Shown here: piece by piece, positions 1 through 9,396 of the stretch
How the letters are laid out: every line of letters starts with the position of its first letter
Position numbering within the stretch: position 1 is the stretch's first letter
The notes under the pieces: generated by a model
What the model was told of the DNA's origin: nothing
Database searches by the model: none
What the model saw: only the letters and a program-made list of their open reading frames with translations
Assembly (NCBI RefSeq): GCF_025583945.1
Contig: NZ_JAOEGU010000040.1
Span: 1 to 36,673, forward strand
Origin: Methylobacter psychrophilus
Lineage (GTDB): Bacteria > Pseudomonadota > Gammaproteobacteria > Methylococcales > Methylomonadaceae
DNA: 36,673 nt
Direction of reading: 5' to 3'
Made by a program: the position numbers and the translations under genes

Positions 1-2
1 AC

Positions 3-104
3 AAAACTTTTTATAAAGTGCGCAGGTTCGTGCATCAACATGCTGTTGAAATACGTCCAATTCTAACACTGATTGGCTTACTCGTTTTCCTGCTGTTTTT
101 CTAA
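3..104 (+). CDS. C-terminal end of a possible membrane protein (partial)
   Basis: An open frame enters from the left edge and stops with TAA at 102-104. The 33 visible residues are first basic and polar (FYKVRRFVHQH), then end in a hydrophobic stretch (LTLIGLLVFLLFF) that would make a terminal membrane segment. The start lies outside the window, so no family can be named. About 150 AT-rich bases separate it from ftsK. The frame is short enough to be chance; the hydrophobic end is the only argument for it. Confidence 0.35.
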   Translation, partial: KTFYKVRRFVHQHAVEIRPILTLIGLLVFLLFF

Positions 105-256
105 GCTTAAAAACTTGAACATCGAGTGTGTATAAACCAGCTTTTTTAGAACTAAAAACAAGTGGAATTTTTTTGTGATCAATATTAATGTAGAATGTTT
201 AATCATTGATCTATAATCCTGTTTTATTTGTATAAATCTATGTTGAGCTATAATTT

Positions 257-2566
257 ATGTCTGCGGTAATGGAAGAAAAAACATTTCGAGGTTTACGCGA
301 AATTGCAGTCCTGGGCTTTTTTGGGATTGCTTTGTTTTTTTTAATTTCCTTGATTACTTTTAGTAAAGAGGATGCTGGTTGGACCCATAGTGGTTCAGTG
401 CAGACAGTCACTAACGCCTGCGGTGTTTTTGGTGCATGGGTCGCTGATTTTACACTCAGCTTTGTTGGTTTGATTGCGTATTTGTTTCCGGTTATTCTCT
501 CTTGGCATGGCTATATGTTATATGGTCAGAGCAGACAAGGACAGCAAAAAATGACGATAGCCTTGCAGTGGCTAGGCTCTATAGCAATCATTGTTTCTGG
601 TGCGGCATTATTATATTTATATGTATTAAGAGTAGGTGTCGAGCTGCCAGGTAGTACCGGGGGTATTTTAGGTCAGGAAATTGGCGATGCGGTATTGATC
701 TTATTTGGCAATTCAGGCGCTACCTTATTTTTAATTGTTTTATTATTGTCCGGAATTACCCTGACTACCGAGTTATCCTGGCTAGCCTTTATTGATCTTA
801 TCGGTAAATATACGGTATCTTTATGCAATGCTGTTGGCTGCACTGTGACTAATTTATGGCGGGCTCCCCCTGACCATTCTGTTGAGTCGATTCATAATGA
901 TCCTGTACAGCCGGAGACATTAAGAAAGGCGATTGTTAAAGCCATATCCATTCCTAAAGTTTTACCTCCTGTTATCGAAAAAAAGGTAGTGCAGTTTGAA
1001 AAAAACAGCAGTCAACTACAAACGCAACCACAACAGAAAACAGCCCCCAAATATAATGCCGGGGAAGATGTATTGCCTTCTTTAGATTTACTGGATGAAA
1101 GAGACACCCGAGTTGTCGGTTATTCGCAAACAGATTTGGAGGAAATGTCACGATTGGTAGAAGATATTCTTGCCGATTTTAATGTTGCCGTGGCAGTTGT
1201 GGGTTTTCATCCCGGCCCTGTTATTACCCGTTTTGAGTTGCAGCCAGCCGCCGGTGTAAAAGTCAGTCGTATCAGCAGTTTATCCAAAGACCTGGCCAGG
1301 GCTTTGTCAGTGACCAGCGTACGTATTGTTGAAATTATCCCCGGTAAATCAGTGGTCGGCCTTGAAATTCCCAATAGGGAGCGGGAAATGGTGACGCTAC
1401 GCGAATTACTGGCAGCGCCTGTTTTTGAAAAGGCTAAATCCATGTTGACCTTGGCAATGGGTAAGGATATTGCCGGAGCACCTTTGGTAGCCGATTTGGG
1501 TAAAATGCCTCATGCCCTGGTTGCCGGTACTACCGGATCAGGAAAATCGGTTGCCATCAATACTATGATCCTTAGCTTGCTTTATAAAGCTACGCCCGAA
1601 GAAGTGCGATTGATTATGATCGATCCTAAAATGCTGGAGTTATCTGTTTATGAAGGCATACCGCATTTATTGACGCCAGTAGTAACTGATATGAAAGAAG
1701 CCAGTAACGCCCTGCGTTGGGCGGTTGCTGAAATGGAAAGGCGTTATAAATTAATGTCCAAAATGGGCGTTAGAAATCTGGCGGGATTTAATCATTTGAT
1801 TGATGAGGCAGATGCAAGAGGGGAGAGCATTAGAGACCCCATGTTTCAACTGCTAAATCCGCTGGAAGACGGTGAATATTTTCCGGTCTTAAATAAATTG
1901 CCCAGTATTGTCATCGTAATTGACGAATTAGCCGATATGATGATGATCGTCGGTAAAAAAGTTGAAGAGTTGATTGCCCGTTTGGCGCAAAAAGCCAGAG
2001 CAGCCGGGATTCATTTGATTTTGGCAACACAGCGTCCATCGGTTGATGTGTTAACCGGACTGATTAAAGCCAACGTACCTACCCGTATATCTTTTCAGGT
2101 TTCATCGCGCATTGATTCACGGACTATTCTTGATCAAGGCGGCGCTGAAACGTTGTTAGGTAATGGTGATATGTTATTTTTGCCATCAGGCACCAGTATT
2201 CCTATCCGTGCTCATGGGGCATTTGTCGATGACCATGAAGTACATCGGGTTGTTGAATTTTTAAAACAAACCGCGCCACCTGATTATTTGGAAGATATTA
2301 CCCGTGAATCTACAGATTCCAGTGAGGGTTATAGTATGAACGGTGACAGTAGTAATAATTCAGAGTCTGATGCTTTATATGATGAAGCCGTCATGTTTGT
2401 TACTGAATCCCGCAAGGCATCAATATCCAGTGTCCAGCGCCGTTTTAAGGTCGGTTATAATCGTGCCGCCACCATGATAGAAGACATGGAAGCCGCCGGC
2501 ATTGTCAGTTCCGCAGAATCTAATGGCTCAAGAGTTGTACTGGCACCGCCACCTGTTAAAGATTAA
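257..2566 (+). CDS. ftsK: DNA translocase FtsK (short-linker, SpoIIIE-like form)
   Basis: FtsK is a hexameric ATPase at the division septum that pumps chromosomal DNA toward the dif region and activates XerCD. The first ~190 residues hold several hydrophobic segments (four expected in the family), followed by a short polar linker (about 200-270). The motor domain has Walker [10 protein letters not shown] near residue 423 and Walker [13 protein letters not shown] near 550-560. The last ~65 residues form the winged-helix gamma domain that reads KOPS sites ([20 protein letters not shown]). At 769 residues it lacks the long linker of E. coli FtsK, as in many gammaproteobacteria. ATG 257 is used; an in-frame ATG at 269 is an alternative because neither has a strong ribosome site. 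It stands alone, followed by a hairpin repeat. Confidence 0.95.
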   Translation: MSAVMEEKTFRGLREIAVLGFFGIALFFLISLITFSKEDAGWTHSGSVQTVTNACGVFGAWVADFTLSFVGLIAYLFPVILSWHGYMLYGQSRQGQQKMTIALQWLGSIAIIVSGAALLYLYVLRVGVELPGSTGGILGQEIGDAVLILFGNSGATLFLIVLLLSGITLTTELSWLAFIDLIGKYTVSLCNAVGCTVTNLWRAPPDHSVESIHNDPVQPETLRKAIVKAISIPKVLPPVIEKKVVQFEKNSSQLQTQPQQKTAPKYNAGEDVLPSLDLLDERDTRVVGYSQTDLEEMSRLVEDILADFNVAVAVVGFHPGPVITRFELQPAAGVKVSRISSLSKDLARALSVTSVRIVEIIPGKSVVGLEIPNREREMVTLRELLAAPVFEKAKSMLTLAMGKDIAGAPLVADLGKMPHALVAGTTGSGKSVAINTMILSLLYKATPEEVRLIMIDPKMLELSVYEGIPHLLTPVVTDMKEASNALRWAVAEMERRYKLMSKMGVRNLAGFNHLIDEADARGESIRDPMFQLLNPLEDGEYFPVLNKLPSIVIVIDELADMMMIVGKKVEELIARLAQKARAAGIHLILATQRPSVDVLTGLIKANVPTRISFQVSSRIDSRTILDQGGAETLLGNGDMLFLPSGTSIPIRAHGAFVDDHEVHRVVEFLKQTAPPDYLEDITRESTDSSEGYSMNGDSSNNSESDALYDEAVMFVTESRKASISSVQRRFKVGYNRAATMIEDMEAAGIVSSAESNGSRVVLAPPPVKD

Positions 2567-2650
2567 TAGCTATACTTATACGAAGCGCAATTATTGTCCG
2601 TTTTTAAAAAGTTATTTCCTGATTGGGTTACGTTATTACCAACTTCACTG

Positions 2651-2820
2651 CTAAAGCGTGACGGGGTTTGTAACCCCGTCACTCACGTTTTGAAAGTTAT
2701 TGAAGTTTTCAATTGGTTGATTGATGGGCATCCTGTCGTCAGCCCATCCTATGGATAATTTAATTACTCGATGCCGGTCAGGGTTTGTAACCCTGATCGA
2801 AACGTTTGAAGATATTCGGT
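2651..2820. repeat. Hairpin repeat, family R1 (copy a), in the ftsK-ppdK gap
   Basis: Two hairpins lie 76 bases apart. The first pairs 2658-2668 with 2672-2682 (11 perfect base pairs, loop TGT); the second pairs 2778-2785 with 2789-2796 (core TCAGGGTT / AACCCTGA). Related pairs with the same GGGGTT-NNN-AACCCC cores occur at 5706-6123, 9070-9167, 30381-30476 and 36305-36403. The first hairpin lies about 90 bases after the ftsK stop and has no clear T-tract, so it may shape an mRNA end rather than be a classical terminator. The rest of the 342-base gap shows no gene. Confidence 0.75.
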
Positions 2821-2863
2821 TGCCTGTTTTAAAATCTGTCATAAAAGCTAAATTAAATTACTT

Positions 2864-2869
2864 TATAAT
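2864..2869 (+). promoter_or_regulatory. Candidate -10 box of ppdK
   Basis: A perfect TATAAT lies 40 bases before the ppdK start, in an AT-rich stretch. No good -35 box is visible at 16-18 bases upstream, so this is only a position-based suggestion. Confidence 0.3.
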
Positions 2870-2908
2870 TGTGCGGTTATCTTCATCTATTCAACTTTGG
2901 GAAAAAAC

Positions 2909-5656
2909 ATGACTGAAAAATATATCTATTCATTCCAAAAAGGCGACGGAAAAAATAAAGTATTGCTGGGCGGTAAAGGTGCTAATCTTTGTGAAATGAC
3001 CCAGATAGGGCTTAATGTTCCGCCAGGATTTGTCATTACTACCAAAGCTTGTCTGGATTATCTTGAAAACCATCAATTACCCCAAGGTTTGTTGGCAGAA
3101 GTTAAAGCCCATATCGGCGAAGTTGAGGTACTTTCAGGAAAACGGTTTGGTGATAGTCATAACCCGTTATTAGTATCGGTACGCTCCGGTTCTGCTATTT
3201 CAATGCCGGGCATGATGGACACTATTTTAAATCTGGGTCTCAATGCCAAGACACTGATTGGCTTGATTGAGCAGACTGGCGATGCACGTTTTGCCTATGA
3301 TGCTTATCGCCGATTTATCCAGTTATTTGGCAAGGTTGCCTTGGGTATTGATGATGAAAAATTTGACCTGCATTTTTCTGCAATCAAAAAGCAAGCGGGT
3401 ATTAAAGCTGACGTAGGTTTGGATGCCGAACATTTACGTCAAATCAGTGAATTATTTTTACAGGTAGTGCAGGAAGAAACCGGTAAGCCTTTCCCTGAAG
3501 ATGTTTATGAGCAACTGGAATTGTCTATTAAAGCGGTATTCAATTCCTGGACGGGCAAACGTGCAGTCGATTACCGACGCGAATTTCATATCACCCCTAA
3601 AATGGCTAACGGTACAGCGGTTAATGTCGTTGCCATGGTGTTTGGTAATATGGGCAATGATTGCGCAACCGGTGTCGGCTTTACCCGTAATCCGGGTACC
3701 GGCGTTAATGAAATGTATGGTGAATACCTGGTTAATGCCCAAGGCGAAGACGTTGTTGCCGGTATCCGTACGCCAAAGCCGGTGCATGAGCTGGCTCATG
3801 AAATGCCGGATCTTTACCAACAGTTGGTTGAATTACGCAACAAGCTTGAAGCACATTACAAAGAAGTTCAGGATTACGAATACACCATTCAAGGTGGCAT
3901 ATTGTATTGCCTGCAAACGCGTAACGGCAAAATGAATGCAGCGGCAATGGTACGTACTTCTGTGGAGATGGTTGCCGAAGGTCTGATTAGTAAGGAACAG
4001 GCTTTATTGCGTATCAATCCCGAATTACTGGAACAGTTGCTGCATCCACAACTCGATCCGGAAAATAAAGCCAAGCCGGTGGCTCAAGGCTTGCCTGCGT
4101 CGCCGGGTGCCGCTTTCGGAAAATGTGTGTTTGATGCCGATACCGCCGAATTAATGGGTCGTGCAGGAGAGCTCGTTATTTTACTCAGAGAAGAAACCAA
4201 ACCGGAAGACATTCATGGTTTTTTTGCCGCGCAAGGTATTTTAACCAGTCGTGGCGGTAAAACCTCACATGCTGCGGTGGTTGCCAGAGGTATGGGTAAA
4301 GCCTGTATTGCCGGCGCTGAAGACATAAAAATAGATGTGCGTGCCCGCCAGGCTGTTATTGGCGATTTGCATATCCGTGAAGGCGACATTATCACTATTG
4401 ATGGCAGTACCGGACTTATTTATTTAGGTAAAATTGCAACCATTGAATCGGCATTCTCAGAAGAATTAAAAACCTTGTTATCATGGGCTGATCAATTTGC
4501 CGAGCTGGAGGTTCATGCCAATGTTGATACGCCGGAACGCGCACGTATGGCACTTAGCTATGGTGCAACCGGTATTGGTCTGTGCCGTACCGAGCGTATG
4601 TTTAATGCCTCAGACCGTCTGCCGTTAGTGATTGATATGATTTTGGCTGACAGCAAAGAAGTCAGGCAGGAAGCGCTGGAAAAATTATTTCCCATTCAAC
4701 GCGATGACTTTAAACAAATCTTTGAGGCCATGTCACCTTATCCGGTAACAGTGCGCTTGCTTGATCCACCGATGCATGAATTCTTGCCAAGTGAGCATCA
4801 GCTGGAAGATGAAATTAAATCCTTAAATCTTTATAAAGTGATGATTCAGGGGCAGCAGGTTGCTTTGGACACTTTGGGTGCGCATATTGCCTTACCGGTA
4901 CCGTTTAATCAACTAAACGAGGAAGTCGTTAATAAAGCGATTGCCAAAAAAGAGTTGATGCTCAAGAAAGTTAAAGAATTGTACGAAGTAAATCCCATGC
5001 TGGGCCATCGGGGTGTGCGTCTGGGCATGTCGTATCCGGAAATTTATCAGATGCAAATCCGCTCAATTCTGGAAGCGGCGGCGCTCTGTACCAAGCAAGG
5101 AACCGTTATTTTTCCTGAAATTATGGTGCCTCAGGTTATTACCGTACAGGAATTAATTAAAGTAAAAGTCTACGTTGACCAAATTCAGCAAGAAGTCGAA
5201 AGTCAGTACGGCATTGTTTTAAAGTTTAAATTTGGAACCATGGTGGAAACAGTCAGAGCCTGTACCCGTGCCGGAGAATTGGCTCAAGTGGCCGAGTTTT
5301 TCTCGTTCGGCACCAATGACTTAACCCAGGCAACCTTCTCGTTTTCACGTGAAGATGCAGAAAACAAATTTTTACCGCTTTATAATGAAACCGGATTACT
5401 TGAAGACAATCCATTTGAAGTACTTGATGCCAAAGGCGTCGGCCAGTTAATGAAAATGACTGCTGATTCCGGACGCAAAACCCGTCCCGGTATGGCAATA
5501 GGTATCTGCGGCGAACAAGGCGGACATCCACAATCAATACGTTTTTGTCATCATATCAAACTGGATTATGTTTCCTGTTCAGCGCCACGCATCCCCATCG
5601 CCAGACTGGCTGCCGCCCATGCGAAATTGCTGGAGGATGATTACACTATTGGTTAA
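2909..5656 (+). CDS. ppdK: Pyruvate, phosphate dikinase
   Basis: PPDK reversibly converts pyruvate, ATP and phosphate into phosphoenolpyruvate, AMP and pyrophosphate in the cytoplasm. In methanotrophs it belongs to PPi-linked glycolysis and gluconeogenesis. The 915 residues have the usual order: an N-terminal nucleotide-binding domain (GGKGANLCEM near residue 21), a central swivelling phosphohistidine domain with GGKTSHAAVVARGMGKA (catalytic His454), and a C-terminal PEP/pyruvate barrel with GLCRTERMF and GICGEQGGHP (catalytic Cys867). Length fits the family (about 870-920). I take ATG 2909 (MTEKYIYSF) rather than the in-frame TTG at 2897, because PPDKs typically begin like this and GGGAAA lies just upstream. 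It is monocistronic, flanked on both sides by hairpin repeats. Confidence 0.96.
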   Translation: MTEKYIYSFQKGDGKNKVLLGGKGANLCEMTQIGLNVPPGFVITTKACLDYLENHQLPQGLLAEVKAHIGEVEVLSGKRFGDSHNPLLVSVRSGSAISMPGMMDTILNLGLNAKTLIGLIEQTGDARFAYDAYRRFIQLFGKVALGIDDEKFDLHFSAIKKQAGIKADVGLDAEHLRQISELFLQVVQEETGKPFPEDVYEQLELSIKAVFNSWTGKRAVDYRREFHITPKMANGTAVNVVAMVFGNMGNDCATGVGFTRNPGTGVNEMYGEYLVNAQGEDVVAGIRTPKPVHELAHEMPDLYQQLVELRNKLEAHYKEVQDYEYTIQGGILYCLQTRNGKMNAAAMVRTSVEMVAEGLISKEQALLRINPELLEQLLHPQLDPENKAKPVAQGLPASPGAAFGKCVFDADTAELMGRAGELVILLREETKPEDIHGFFAAQGILTSRGGKTSHAAVVARGMGKACIAGAEDIKIDVRARQAVIGDLHIREGDIITIDGSTGLIYLGKIATIESAFSEELKTLLSWADQFAELEVHANVDTPERARMALSYGATGIGLCRTERMFNASDRLPLVIDMILADSKEVRQEALEKLFPIQRDDFKQIFEAMSPYPVTVRLLDPPMHEFLPSEHQLEDEIKSLNLYKVMIQGQQVALDTLGAHIALPVPFNQLNEEVVNKAIAKKELMLKKVKELYEVNPMLGHRGVRLGMSYPEIYQMQIRSILEAAALCTKQGTVIFPEIMVPQVITVQELIKVKVYVDQIQQEVESQYGIVLKFKFGTMVETVRACTRAGELAQVAEFFSFGTNDLTQATFSFSREDAENKFLPLYNETGLLEDNPFEVLDAKGVGQLMKMTADSGRKTRPGMAIGICGEQGGHPQSIRFCHHIKLDYVSCSAPRIPIARLAAAHAKLLEDDYTIG

Positions 5657-5705
5657 TGTATATAAATTAACCAATATTACTTTCTGTAGGGCGTGCCGTG
5701 CGTGA

Positions 5706-6123
5706 TATATGCCGGTCTGGGTTTGCAACCCTGACCGAAACGTTTGAAGGCGTCAATAGCTTACAAAACGTAAGTAACGGGGTTATAAGCCCCGTCACGC
5801 TTCAGTTCACAGATAACTTTCCGGGAGCGCCGAGCCCCAGCTCGGCACGGGATAGTCAAACCGATTACTGACTATTGATAACTACGCCGAGCTGGGGCTC
5901 AGCGCTCCCGGAAGCTATATGCCGGTCTGGGTTTGCAACCCCGACCGAAACGTTTGAAGACGGCAATAGCTTGCAAAACGTAAGTGACGGGGTTACAAAC
6001 CCCGTCACGCTTCAGTTCACAGATAACTTTCCGGGAGCGCCGAGCCCCAGCTCGGCACGGGATAGTCAAACCGATTACTGACTATTGATAACTACGCCGA
6101 GCTGGGGCTCAGCGCTCCCGGAA
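5706..6123. repeat. Tandem 210-bp duplication of R1 hairpins plus a long inverted repeat
   Basis: Two near-identical units (5706-5915 and 5916-6123) follow ppdK. Each contains two R1-type hairpins, then a long inverted repeat. In unit 1 the outer arms are 5820-5830 / 5902-5912 (11 bp) and the inner arms 5833-5846 / 5886-5899 (14 bp), with a further partly paired loop (ATAGTCA / TGACTAT). Unit 2 repeats this at 6030-6122. The few differences are single bases, so the duplication is recent or kept uniform by conversion. An open frame at 5875-6081 is made only of repeat sequence and is not a gene. Confidence 0.9.
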
Positions 6124-6135
6124 TCAATAGGCCAG

Positions 6136-6160
6136 TTTTATTTATCTCAGAATCTATATT
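6136..6160. repeat. Solo end of the 115-bp MITE-like element
   Basis: This AT-rich stretch closely matches the right end of the MITE-like copy ending at 26074 (TTATTTATCT, then AGAATCTATAT). No matching left end or central palindrome is present, so it is either a remnant or a chance match. Confidence 0.4.
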
Positions 6161-6211
6161 AAAAATCTGCAACGGTAACTACATGTAGTATGATCTACCA
6201 AATTAGTTGTA

Positions 6212-6241
6212 TTGCTGAATAGTGTAAGTTTATTTTAATAT
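6212..6241 (+). promoter_or_regulatory. Candidate sigma-70 promoter for kpsEMT
   Basis: TTGCTG (6212-6217) and TAATAT (6236-6241) are separated by 18 bases, about 190 bases before the kpsE start. It is the best -35/-10 pair I see in the 306-base gap between the repeats and kpsE, which otherwise holds no gene. The long leader and AT-rich background lower confidence. Confidence 0.35.
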
Positions 6242-6429
6242 GCTACACTTAACCCCTGTAATTTTATGGCAATCGACTATTTTTAACGACAGGATAAACA
6301 TTTGCTGGTCTCGGATAACAGTTAATTTATTTATAGGGCAATATTAAAACTACCAGAATACAAATGCCAGGCGAACAGAACTTATCTGGATATCTATACA
6401 ACCCCTGAATTAACTGAATCAAAAAAACT

Positions 6430-7590
6430 GTGAATACCCTATTAATTGACCCTGCCTCAGAGAAAAATATTAATCAGCCTAAACAAGGGCTTGTTGCTCG
6501 CATCAAAGGGCTTAATTGGCTGTTTCTTTTAACGGTTGTCATACCTACTTTTTTATCCATTGTTTATTTTGGCTTTATTGCCTCTGATGTTTACATTTCA
6601 GAATCCAGTTTTGTCGTGCGTAGCCCCGAGCGGCAAACAGCCTCCCCTTTTAGCTCACTCCTCAAAGGCACCGGCTTTTCCAGTTCGCAAGACGATAGCT
6701 ACACCGTTCAGGATTACATATTGTCACGCGATGCCCTTTCGTCACTTAATGACAAACTGAATATAGGCAAAGCTTTTGCCAGTAGCGATGTGGATATTTT
6801 CAGTCGCTTTGCCGGCCTGGACAGATGGGATAACAGTTTTGAAGCCCTGTTCAAATATTATAAAAAGAAAGTCGAGGTTGAGCTGGATCCTTTATCCTCC
6901 ATTACTACCCTGACCGTAAGAAGCTTTACCGCAGAAGATTCTTTTAAAATTAATGAGCAACTGATAGAGATAAGCGAGGCACTGGTTAACCAGCTCAATG
7001 AAACCGGGCGGCAAGACATGATTCGCTTTGCCGCTGGTGAGGTGCACACTGCAGAAAAAAAAGCCAAAGCTGCCGCCCTGGTTTTATCCACTTACCGTAA
7101 TCAGAAAGGCGTATTTGATCCAGAACAGCAAACCTCTATCGAGTTGGAACAAGTCGCCAAGTTGCAAGGTGAATTGATTGCCGCACAAGCACAGCTTGTG
7201 CAACTGCAAACCTTCGCCAAAAACAACCCTCAGATACCCTCAATGCAACTGCTTGTTAAAAACCTGCGCCAACAAATTGACGTGGAAACCAAACAAGTAG
7301 TGGGCGAGGGGCGCTCTTTGGCCAACAAGGCCGCCGAATACCAACGTCTTGCCCTGGAACGGGAGTTTGCTGACAAACAACTGGCTAGTACCTTGATTTC
7401 TTTGGAGCAGGCGCGAAATGAAGCGCAGCGTAAGCAGCTTTATTTGGAGCGTATCGTGCAGTCCAGCAAACCGGATAAGGCGATGGAACCCAGGCGGATT
7501 CGTGGCGTTCTATCCACCCTTATTCTGGGGTTTATCTCTTGGGGCGTACTGACGATGTTGCTGGCTGGTGTACGTGAGCATCAGGATTAA
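6430..7590 (+). CDS. kpsE: Capsule export inner-membrane protein, KpsE/PCP family
   Basis: KpsE-type polysaccharide co-polymerases sit in the inner membrane, reach into the periplasm and link the KpsMT transporter to the outer-membrane channel. The 386 residues match E. coli KpsE in size. A membrane segment lies near residues 29-50 (LNWLFLLTVVIPTFLSIVYF) and another near the C-terminus (about 360-380), just after the proline-containing stretch PDKAMEPRRIRGVL typical of PCP proteins. The middle is largely helical and likely coiled coil (about 195-345). The start is GTG 6430; an upstream ATG in this frame is not evident. The 3' end overlaps kpsM by 23 bases, so E, M and T look like one operon. 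Confidence 0.88.
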   Translation: MNTLLIDPASEKNINQPKQGLVARIKGLNWLFLLTVVIPTFLSIVYFGFIASDVYISESSFVVRSPERQTASPFSSLLKGTGFSSSQDDSYTVQDYILSRDALSSLNDKLNIGKAFASSDVDIFSRFAGLDRWDNSFEALFKYYKKKVEVELDPLSSITTLTVRSFTAEDSFKINEQLIEISEALVNQLNETGRQDMIRFAAGEVHTAEKKAKAAALVLSTYRNQKGVFDPEQQTSIELEQVAKLQGELIAAQAQLVQLQTFAKNNPQIPSMQLLVKNLRQQIDVETKQVVGEGRSLANKAAEYQRLALEREFADKQLASTLISLEQARNEAQRKQLYLERIVQSSKPDKAMEPRRIRGVLSTLILGFISWGVLTMLLAGVREHQD

Positions 7591-8392
7591 AAAGCCGGTG
7601 ATAAATAATACAACCCCTCTTAGCCGGTCATTTGAGATACACTTTCGTGTGATCGGCGCACTACTCATGCGTGAAGTTATTACTCGTTATGGCCGCCATA
7701 ATATCGGCTTTCTTTGGTTGTTCGTAGAGCCTATGATGTTTACTTTAGGGGTAACGGCCTTATGGACATTAGCGGGTGCAGCTCATGGCTCCAGTCTGCC
7801 CATTGCGGCTTTTGCGCTGACAGGCTACTCATCCGTTTTACTTTGGCGCAACATGCCGGGTCGGTGCAGCGGTGCCATTGAGCCCAACTTAAGTTTAATG
7901 TATCACCGCCATGTTAAAGTTATTGATATTTTTATTTCACGTATCCTGCTTGAAGTAGCAGGGACTACTGCATCGTTTATTATTTTGGGAATTATTTTTA
8001 CGGCGGTTGGCTTGATAGAGCCGCCGGAAGACATTTTAAAAATCATGTTGGCTTGGTTTATGCTATCTTGGTTTGGTGCTGCCCTTGCGTTGTTGGTGGG
8101 TGGATTGAGTGAGCGCACCGAAATTATCGAAAAGCTCTGGCACCCAACCTCTTACCTTTTATTCCCGTTATCCGGCGCTGCATTTATGGTAAATTGGTTG
8201 CCCGTTACCGCGCAAAAATTCATCTTGTATTTACCCATGGTACATGGTGTTGAACTGCTACGCGAAGGCTACTTCGGTTCGTTAGTACACGCACATTACG
8301 ATATGGCTTATATGGCCACAGCGAACCTGTGTCTAATGTTGCTGGGACTTTCGCAGGTGCGTGTGGTATCTCGAACAGTGACGCCGGAATGA
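7568..8392 (+). CDS. kpsM: Capsule ABC-2 transporter permease, KpsM type
   Basis: This is the membrane half of the ABC exporter that moves finished lipid-linked polysaccharide across the inner membrane. The 274 residues show about six hydrophobic segments and the ABC-2 signature region near the N-terminus ([19 protein letters not shown]), followed by [10 protein letters not shown]. The C-terminal part has the usual [16 protein letters not shown] stretch found in KpsM/Wzm permeases. The GTG at 7568 is the most upstream start; GTG 7574 is equally possible. Its stop overlaps the kpsT start in an ATGA. Confidence 0.9.
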   Translation: MYVSIRIKKPVINNTTPLSRSFEIHFRVIGALLMREVITRYGRHNIGFLWLFVEPMMFTLGVTALWTLAGAAHGSSLPIAAFALTGYSSVLLWRNMPGRCSGAIEPNLSLMYHRHVKVIDIFISRILLEVAGTTASFIILGIIFTAVGLIEPPEDILKIMLAWFMLSWFGAALALLVGGLSERTEIIEKLWHPTSYLLFPLSGAAFMVNWLPVTAQKFILYLPMVHGVELLREGYFGSLVHAHYDMAYMATANLCLMLLGLSQVRVVSRTVTPE

Positions 8393-9051
8393 TCCAGCTT
8401 ACCAATGTTGTTAAGCGCTATCCCATTCGGGGCGGTCAGGCTACCATACTGGATCACATTAACCTACAGATTGCCTCCGGCGAAAAAGTAGGTATCTTGG
8501 GCCGCAATGGTGCCGGAAAATCAACCTTGATTCGTCTTATTAGCGGTGCGGAGCGCCCTACCAGCGGCACGATTATCCGGGATATGAGTGTTTCCTGGCC
8601 CTTGGCCTTTGGTGGTGCCTTTCAGGGTAGCTTAACGGGACTTGATAACTTGCGTTTTATTTGCCGAATATATGGCACCAGCACCGAAGACAAAATCCCC
8701 TTTGTGCAAGAGTTTTCTGAGTTGGGCAAATATCTGAGTGAGCCGGTTAAAACCTATTCGTCAGGAATGCGTGCCCGCTTGGCCTTTGCCATCTCCATGG
8801 TCGTCGAATTTGATTGTTTCCTGATTGACGAAATCATCGCCGTAGGTGATGCCCGCTTCCATGAGAAATGCCAATATGAGTTGTTTGAAAAGCGTAAAGA
8901 TCGGGCCATGATCGTGGTTTCGCATGATCCCGGCTTTATTCGCGAGCACTGCCAGCATGCCTCGGTATTGGTTAAAGGTAAATTAACGTCGTTTAATGAT
9001 ATGGATGAAGCCTTTGCTTATTACAATGCTCATTCTATGGAAATCGCTTGA
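8389..9051 (+). CDS. kpsT: Capsule ABC transporter ATPase, KpsT type
   Basis: KpsT powers export through KpsM. Visible motifs are Walker A ([16 protein letters not shown]), the signature [10 protein letters not shown], Walker B with its glutamate ([12 protein letters not shown]) and the H-loop VVSHDPGF. I take ATG 8389 ([16 protein letters not shown]) as start, since it forms the ATGA overlap with kpsM and gives 220 residues, like E. coli KpsT. A longer frame from 8329 would only add translated kpsM sequence. The protein ends soon after the ATPase core and has no Wzt-type C-terminal carbohydrate-binding domain. A domain of that kind occurs instead on the sulfotransferase at 20347. Confidence 0.93.
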   Translation: MIQLTNVVKRYPIRGGQATILDHINLQIASGEKVGILGRNGAGKSTLIRLISGAERPTSGTIIRDMSVSWPLAFGGAFQGSLTGLDNLRFICRIYGTSTEDKIPFVQEFSELGKYLSEPVKTYSSGMRARLAFAISMVVEFDCFLIDEIIAVGDARFHEKCQYELFEKRKDRAMIVVSHDPGFIREHCQHASVLVKGKLTSFNDMDEAFAYYNAHSMEIA

Positions 9052-9069
9052 TTCAGTCGGTAACTCAGA

Positions 9070-9167
9070 TACTAAAGCGTAACGGGGTTTGCAACCCCGT
9101 TATTCACGTTTTGAAAGGCATTGCAGTCTTTAAACGTTTCAGTCGGGGTTACAAACCCCGACCGGCA
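9070..9167. repeat. Hairpin repeat, family R1 (copy c), after kpsT
   Basis: Hairpin 1 pairs AACGGGGTT (9081-9089) with AACCCCGTT (9093-9101). Hairpin 2 pairs GTCGGGGTT (9142-9150) with AACCCCGAC (9154-9162). The first begins about 30 bases after the kpsT stop. The linker (TTCACGTTTTGAAAG) is also shared with copy a, so this is one repeat family rather than chance palindromes. Confidence 0.8.
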
Positions 9168-9250
9168 CCGGAATTTTTAAAATAAAAGTTGTTCAAGTTA
9201 TTTGATGCGTGTTTCTAAATTTTCAGACATTGCTACCGCATCTTTAATAA

Positions 9251-9365
9251 CTATAAGTTTTCATATAAATAATTTCGATGCTAACAGATACCATCCCTTC
9301 AAGGGATGGTATCTGTTAGCACTTACAACGACATGAATGAAAATTTAATTTCTGAAAGACTATAG
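9251..9365. mobile_element. MITE-like element, copy A
   Basis: This 115-bp element has imperfect terminal inverted repeats (CTATAAGTTTTCA... at the left; ...TCTGAAAGACTATAG at the right) and a perfect central palindrome, 9280-9320, with 20-bp arms around one base. Copies with the same ends and centre lie at 25960-26074 and 27654-27769, in the opposite orientation. It carries no gene and would need a transposase in trans. It ends 31 bases before the next gene start and could affect that gene's transcription. Confidence 0.8.
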
Positions 9366-9396
9366 TACAACAAATAACCAAGGTAACTTTTACAAC

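Noticed and set aside
2651-2912. Open frames on both strands in the ftsK-ppdK gap
   Set aside because: They run through R1 hairpins, and their translations are just the repeat read in other frames.
3458-3947. Long alternative frames within ppdK
   Set aside because: ppdK is certain by motifs along its whole length; these are shadow frames.
5875-6081. 68-codon open frame between ppdK and kpsE
   Set aside because: It consists wholly of the 210-bp tandem repeat sequence and hairpin arms.
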